From Chloroflexota bacterium (lineage in GTDB: Bacteria > Chloroflexota > Dehalococcoidia > UBA3495), in assembly GCA_002716645.1 (NCBI GenBank), contig PBBR01000023.1, positions 1 to 18,063 of the forward strand: DNA of 18,063 nucleotides. Direction: 5' to 3'. The translations under genes and the position numbers were made by a program. The notes beneath the pieces are model-generated. The model saw nothing but the letters and a program-made list of their open reading frames with translations, was not told where the DNA came from and did no database searches. This document shows positions 13,870 to 18,063 of the stretch, piece by piece; position 1 is the stretch's first letter, and every line of letters starts with the position of its first letter.

Positions 13870-14664
13870 TTAGATCATTGTATAGCCGCCACTAACACTA
13901 AGCGTTTGGCCAGTGATAAAACTAGCGGCATCAGAAGCTAGAAATACGACCGCATTTGCAATTTCATTAGATGTACCCATTCTTCTAAGGATGTAATTAC
14001 GCTCCACTTTTTCAAGTACATCTTCGGTGAAAATATCACGCATCTCATTCCACATACTCTCGGAACTTATGTCTTCGTCTTTAGGGGGAACTATCAATCC
14101 AGGGCACACCATGTTGAACCTCAACCCATATCTCCCTGTTTCTCGTGCGATAGCCTTACTCAATGCTATAACGCCTGCTTTACATGCTGAATACACGGCT
14201 TCCCGATATTCTCCCATCCTCCCCGCGTCTGAACTAATACTTACTACTGATCCAGACTGTCTTTCGACCATGTGGGGAAGAACAGCATGAATACAATTTA
14301 TAGCGCCCCATAAATTAACCTGGACTTCCTTTTCATATTCAGAACGGGGCTTGTCTAAAAATAATCTATCAACAGTCCAGCCGACATTATTAACTAATAT
14401 GTCTACACTCCCCAGACTACTTATGGTCTCATTAACCATACTCTCTACACTTGAAGGGTTTGTGACATCAGTAGAGACCACCTTTATATCTCCTGAAATC
14501 CCGGACTGAGACACCTCGAGGGCGACCCTTTCTCCTTGTTCGGGTGATAGTTCTGCTATAACAATATTCGCACCTTCGTTAGCAAAGGCATGAACTATTG
14601 ATCGTCCTATATTAGATCCGCCACCGGTGATTATTACATTTTTTCCATTTAGTCCTAAGTCCAT
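13870..14664 (-). CDS. Short-chain dehydrogenase/reductase (FabG-like)
   Basis: A 264 aa classical SDR. The cofactor motif TGGGSNIGR is at residues 13-21. NNVG at 92-95 replaces the usual NNAG. The catalytic Ser145, Tyr158 and Lys162 have the expected 13- and 4-residue spacing (SISSDAG; YSACK). The C-terminus holds FITGQTLSVSGGYTMI, the standard end of the family. It would reduce a ketone or oxidise an alcohol with NAD(P); the acidic residue after strand 2 (IAELS, E38) hints at NAD preference. GGGAG lies upstream of the ATG. It sits 49 bp downstream of the glycosyltransferase gene and 51 bp before the LLM gene. The physiological substrate is unknown. Confidence 0.88.
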   Translation of the reverse strand: MDLGLNGKNVIITGGGSNIGRSIVHAFANEGANIVIAELSPEQGERVALEVSQSGISGDIKVVSTDVTNPSSVESMVNETISSLGSVDILVNNVGWTVDRLFLDKPRSEYEKEVQVNLWGAINCIHAVLPHMVERQSGSVVSISSDAGRMGEYREAVYSACKAGVIALSKAIARETGRYGLRFNMVCPGLIVPPKDEDISSESMWNEMRDIFTEDVLEKVERNYILRRMGTSNEIANAVVFLASDAASFITGQTLSVSGGYTMI

Positions 14665-14713
14665 TATGTTAGCTCCCTACACATCAAATTACTTCAATTA
14701 CATTAGAGTTACA

Positions 14714-15433
14714 TCAGTTCTCTATACGAGGTATACCGCCAATACGCAACCTTAAAAGCCCTTTTATATCTTCCCACGCCGTGCTCATGACCCGTACACT
14801 GCTAGATGGATCTTCATCCCACTTAACTGGAATCGATCGTATGCGAAATCCGCGCTTAGCCGCGATCAGCAATAATTCTGTATCAAAAAACCAGTAATTA
14901 TTCTTTATAAGCGGAACAATTTGATGAGCTGCTTTATTAGTTATTGCCTTAAATCCACATTGGGCATCAGGGAATTGAGTGAAGAAAAGAGTTTTTATCA
15001 TAAGGTTATATGACTGAGATATTATCTCCCGACGCACTGACCTCTGCACTTGGGACTCTTTGCTAAGACGACTGCCAACAGCTATATCATATTCCCCGGA
15101 TACTGAATCTATAATCTCAGGCAGATGCAGCAGGTCAGTCGAAAGGTCTACATCCATATAGCACAAAATATCGGAAGTACTTCTGAGCCATGCCAATCGT
15201 AACGCTCTACCTCTACCTTTCTGCGGAACATAAAAATAATCCACAGAGGCATACTCGCTGCAAAGAGATTCCGATACCTGACGCGTATTATCTATCGACG
15301 CGTTATCCGCTATTAAGATATCCCACGCATAGGCCTGATTTTCTGTTATAAATTGCGACAGTGTAGCAATACAATTTGGAAGGTCAGCTTCCTCATTATA
15401 AACGGGTATAACGATGGTAACTGTAGGTTTCAT
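14714..15433 (-). CDS. Family 2 glycosyltransferase, dolichyl-phosphate-mannose-synthase-like
   Basis: A 239 aa GT-A fold enzyme. The N-terminal nucleotide-sugar motif TIVIPVYNEEADL is at residues 6-18. The metal-binding DVD lies at 94-96, in CYMDVDLSTD. GRGRAL near 73-78, and DAQCGFKAI and FDTELL (183-188), match the polyprenyl-phosphate glycosyltransferase (DPM1/DPG synthase) group. It has no transmembrane helices, so it is a soluble or peripheral catalytic unit that would transfer a sugar to a lipid phosphate at the inner membrane face. No partner membrane gene is adjacent. It starts 84 bp after purH ends, a gap large enough for its own promoter, but it may also be read from the purM-purH transcript. 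Confidence 0.87.
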   Translation of the reverse strand: MKPTVTIVIPVYNEEADLPNCIATLSQFITENQAYAWDILIADNASIDNTRQVSESLCSEYASVDYFYVPQKGRGRALRLAWLRSTSDILCYMDVDLSTDLLHLPEIIDSVSGEYDIAVGSRLSKESQVQRSVRREIISQSYNLMIKTLFFTQFPDAQCGFKAITNKAAHQIVPLIKNNYWFFDTELLLIAAKRGFRIRSIPVKWDEDPSSSVRVMSTAWEDIKGLLRLRIGGIPRIEN

Positions 15434-15475
15434 TCATATCCTATAATACCCAGATACAGTTATTATTTAGAAGAC

Positions 15476-15488
15476 TATTGAGTCAATA
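15476..15488. promoter_or_regulatory. 13-bp palindrome upstream of the glycosyltransferase gene
   Basis: TATTGAGTCAATA is a 6+1+6 perfect inverted repeat. On the minus strand it contains a -35-like TTGACT; AT-rich -10-like sequences (TAATAA, ATAACT) follow at 15-17 bp. It could be an operator overlapping a weak promoter in the 84-bp purH-glycosyltransferase gap, or chance. Confidence 0.25.
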
Positions 15489-15517
15489 AACGTTAAAGCG
15501 TTTCTACGATGTGATCT

Positions 15518-17050
15518 CTAATGACGGAAGTGTCTCACTCCTGTGAAGACCATTGCCAAATTATGTTTGTTAGCTGCTGCTATTACTTCTTCGTCGCGTA
15601 TTGAACCGCCAGGCTGAACAATAGCAGTTACGCCTGCCTCTGATGCCAGTTCTATATTATCTGGAAACGGAAAGAATGCGTCGGAAGCCAATACACTCCC
15701 AGTAGCCTTTTCACCTGCTACGCGTTGCGATAGGTGAACGCTAACAACCCTATTAGGTTGACCTGCTCCCATGCCCATTAGGGCTTGTCCTTTAGCCAAG
15801 ACAATTGCGTTGGATTTGATATGTTTTCCAGCTTTCCATGCGAAAGCAAGGTCTAGAAGCTCTTCGGCACTAGGAGATCTATCAGTAACAATCTTCCAGG
15901 ACTTAGGGTCTTCTTCTATAAAATCGGGAGTCTGGACCAGGATCCCTCCTGTTATAGGCCTGACATCGTATACAGATTCTTGAGAGTTCTTATTATTCCG
16001 AACAGCTAATATCCTGAGATTTCTCTTTTTCATGAGAATGTCTAGCGCATCTGGTTCATATGCTGGCGCAACTACCACTTCATAAAACACTGGGTCCATT
16101 GCTTTGGCAACCTCGGCTGTAACCGGCCGGTTATAGCCCACTATTCCACCAAATGCTGATACTGAGTCGCCTTCATAAGCCTTATTGTAAGCTACAGCCA
16201 AATCACTATCAGTAGCAAGCCCACATGCGTTAGTATGCTTGATCACAACAGCCGTAGGATCGTCGAAATCTGATACGGTCCGCCATGCCGCATCCGCATC
16301 CATCAAGTTATTAAAGGATAACTCCCTACCGTGCAACTGCTCCGCGCCAGCAATCCCAGAAGGCACAACTCCCGAGATACCATATAAAGCTCCTTTCTGA
16401 TGAGGATTTTCTCCATACCGTAATCCCAGCAGTTTATTCAGCCCAATAGGAATAGAGTCAGGCATATCCGATTCATCGGAACTGTCGGATAGGTATCCAG
16501 TTACTGCAGAATCATATACGGCAACATGTGCAAAGGCTTTTGCAGCAAGAGATTTTCTATCAGCTACAGTTAGACCATTATTATTTAATTTATTTGATAC
16601 CCACTCATAGTCTTCAGGATCAACTACCACCACTACCGATAGAAAATTCTTGGCAGCAGCTCGTATCATTGTCGGACCACCGATATCTATATTCTCCAAA
16701 GCGTCTTCTAACGAGACTCCTTGTTTAGATATAGTTTCAACAAATGGATATAAATTAACTACTACGACATCTATCGGTTCTATTCCATGCTTTGCCATCT
16801 CCTGTACGTGAGCATCAGAATCCCTACGACCGAGCAGTCCACCATGTATTACCGGATGGAGGGTTTTAACTCGCCCGTCCAATATCTCAGGAGACCCAGT
16901 CACATCCGATACCTGCTTAACAGGAAGGCCCGCTTCAGAGATCGCTGTGAATGTCCCACCTGTACTTATAAGTTCGAATTTTGCATCAACTAGTTTGCTT
17001 GCAAAATCTTTTATACCCGTTTTATCGTATACACTAATTAAAGCCTTCAC
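15518..17050 (-). CDS. purH: Bifunctional AICAR transformylase/IMP cyclohydrolase PurH
   Basis: A 510 aa full-length PurH. Residues 1-190 are the MGS-like IMP cyclohydrolase domain (ALISVYDKTGI; LISTGGT at 28-33; GRVKTLHPVIHGG at 59-71; NLYPF at 99-103). The rest is the AICAR transformylase, with the catalytic Lys271-His272 pair in VIKHTNACG, RYGENPHQKGALY at 211-223, SDAFFPFPDNIE at 456-467 and the C-terminal FTGVRHFRH. It catalyses the last two steps to IMP with 10-formyl-THF. The start is GTG with GAGG upstream. It lies 23 bp behind purM on the same strand, so they form an operon. A short Ser/Asp-rich spacer (SDSSDESDMPDS, 188-199) links the domains. Confidence 0.97.
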   Translation of the reverse strand: MKALISVYDKTGIKDFASKLVDAKFELISTGGTFTAISEAGLPVKQVSDVTGSPEILDGRVKTLHPVIHGGLLGRRDSDAHVQEMAKHGIEPIDVVVVNLYPFVETISKQGVSLEDALENIDIGGPTMIRAAAKNFLSVVVVVDPEDYEWVSNKLNNNGLTVADRKSLAAKAFAHVAVYDSAVTGYLSDSSDESDMPDSIPIGLNKLLGLRYGENPHQKGALYGISGVVPSGIAGAEQLHGRELSFNNLMDADAAWRTVSDFDDPTAVVIKHTNACGLATDSDLAVAYNKAYEGDSVSAFGGIVGYNRPVTAEVAKAMDPVFYEVVVAPAYEPDALDILMKKRNLRILAVRNNKNSQESVYDVRPITGGILVQTPDFIEEDPKSWKIVTDRSPSAEELLDLAFAWKAGKHIKSNAIVLAKGQALMGMGAGQPNRVVSVHLSQRVAGEKATGSVLASDAFFPFPDNIELASEAGVTAIVQPGGSIRDEEVIAAANKHNLAMVFTGVRHFRH

Positions 17051-17073
17051 GTTTTAAAATTCCTCAAACTAAA

Positions 17074-18063
17074 TTAATAAACTAATCGCACTTGGTTTTC
17101 ATCCGTCATAGGAACAATACTACCTATAACCTGAGCATCAGGAATGGTATCCAAGATAGTAGCGACTGACTCTTGATCAGTCACTGCAACCATACCTAAA
17201 CCCATATTGAACACCCGATGCATCTCATCTGACGTTACTTTACCGACTTCCTCAATCAACTTAAAAATAGCAGGGACGACCCATGATCCCACGTTAAATT
17301 CTGCTGTTACATTATCGGGAATCATTGATGGAATTTTCCCCGGTAAACCTCCTCCAGTCACATGACATAGACCTTTGCAAAGGGATAATATTGGCTCTAG
17401 CATAGGATAATACGATCTGTGGCGTATCAGCATCTCCTCACCAAGAGAGTGTCCCAATTCATCAAAATGCTTGAACAATATTCCAGGATTTTCTTCAGTT
17501 GAGAACACCTTTCTGACAAGAGAAAATCCATTTGTATGCAAGCCACTAGACGGAAACCCAATGAGTACATCACCAGGGGTAACACCTTCGCCAGATATCA
17601 CATTTTCCTGCTCTACCGCCCCAACTACAAAACCTGCCAAATCAAAATCTTCATCAGAATATATATCAGGCATTTGGGCAGTTTCGCCCCCAATCAACGA
17701 GCACCCTACTTCCTTACAACCCCACACTATCCCTCTTAGTAACATTTCCATTCTGTGGTTATCAAGATAGCTAAAAGAAATATAATCCAGAAAGAAAAGC
17801 GGCTTTGCTCCTTTAGTCAAGATATCATTTACATTAAGTGTAACTAAATCTTCTCCCACAGACTCAAAGTGTCCCATTTGAGCTGCGACTCTCAACTTCG
17901 TACCTACACCATCAGTACTAGAGACTAGAACCGGATTCTTATACCCGGAAAGAGTATAAAGGCCTGCAAAACTTCCTCCTGACCCTACAACTTCTGGGCC
18001 ATGCGTCAGAGAAGCAAAAGCCTTTATCCTATCTTTTAACGCATCCATACTTCCTAGATCTAC
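17074..18063 (-). CDS. purM: Phosphoribosylformylglycinamidine cyclo-ligase PurM (5' end outside the window)
   Basis: This is AIR synthetase of the purine pathway, closing FGAM to AIR with ATP. An ATG at 18048 would give 324 aa, but the frame stays open to the window edge and encodes VDLGSMDALKDRIK. That matches the conserved GVDxxAGNxxVxRIK start region of PurM, so the ATG is internal and the true start lies beyond 18063. Counted from that ATG, the glycine-rich loop is GSGGSFAGLY (22-31), STDGVGTK lies at 44-51, VNDILTKGAKPLFFLDY at 73-89 and GGETAQMP at 120-127, all key ATP/substrate motifs. It is followed by purH after 23 bp. The normal family length (about 340 aa) agrees with a short missing N-terminus. 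Confidence 0.95.
   Translation of the reverse strand, partial: VDLGSMDALKDRIKAFASLTHGPEVVGSGGSFAGLYTLSGYKNPVLVSSTDGVGTKLRVAAQMGHFESVGEDLVTLNVNDILTKGAKPLFFLDYISFSYLDNHRMEMLLRGIVWGCKEVGCSLIGGETAQMPDIYSDEDFDLAGFVVGAVEQENVISGEGVTPGDVLIGFPSSGLHTNGFSLVRKVFSTEENPGILFKHFDELGHSLGEEMLIRHRSYYPMLEPILSLCKGLCHVTGGGLPGKIPSMIPDNVTAEFNVGSWVVPAIFKLIEEVGKVTSDEMHRVFNMGLGMVAVTDQESVATILDTIPDAQVIGSIVPMTDENQVRLVY

Noticed and set aside
15488..15503. AAACG/CGTTT hairpin after purH
   Set aside because: Only five base pairs and no T-tract in the right place; too weak to call a terminator.
1..18063. tRNA, rRNA, tmRNA, CRISPR arrays, insertion sequences, attachment sites
   Set aside because: I looked through the gaps on both strands and saw no cloverleaf with a TpsiC-arm motif, no regularly spaced repeats and no transposase or integrase gene; all gaps are under 300 bp.

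Overview
The window is a moderately AT-rich bacterial chromosome segment packed with housekeeping and accessory metabolic genes. I found no phage, insertion sequence, CRISPR array, rRNA or tRNA. The gene mix suggests an uncultured member of the Chloroflexota, possibly the marine SAR202/Dehalococcoidia group: an F420-type luciferase-like oxidoreductase, an archaeal-style HMG-CoA-synthase-like/DUF35 protein beside an SCP-x-type thiolase, a BNR propeller, complete minCDE, and TTG/GTG starts. This placement is inferred from gene content and was not tested by phylogeny.

Layout. 1-1130 (+): the 3' end of purS, then a seven-bladed Asp-box propeller protein. 1195-2064 (-): a thioredoxin-fold protein and a small glutaredoxin. 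2206-2535 (+): an ABM-fold monooxygenase-like protein, followed by a strong hairpin. 2648-3979 (-): a class III aminotransferase related to glutamate-1-semialdehyde aminomutase. 4115-6267 (-): minC-minD-minE with overlapping cistrons and a recognisable promoter. 6525-10408 (-): an apparent operon of HMGCS-like/DUF35 fusion, SCP-x thiolase and MFS transporter, with a good promoter in front and a perfect hairpin across the thiolase stop codon. 10558-12841 (+): lipoprotein C-terminal processing protease, smpB and a gamma-carbonic anhydrase. 12880-18063 (-): purM (5' end outside the window), purH, a GT2 glycosyltransferase, an SDR oxidoreductase and an LLM oxidoreductase, all in one direction.

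How the genes fit together. PurS (left edge) and PurH/PurM (right edge) belong to de novo purine synthesis, so the pathway is split into at least two inward-facing clusters. MinC/D/E form the division-site placement system; this MinC carries an unusually long acidic linker. The thiolase and the HMGCS-like/DUF35 fusion overlap by 14 nt and resemble the archaeal thiolase/HMGCS/DUF35 channelling complex. However, the HMGCS-like active site appears to lack two canonical residues, so the reaction is open. This is the most interesting part of the window.

Starts were chosen from ribosome-binding sites and family N-termini. Several differ from the longest open frame: glutaredoxin, aminotransferase, minE, minD, thiolase and purM.
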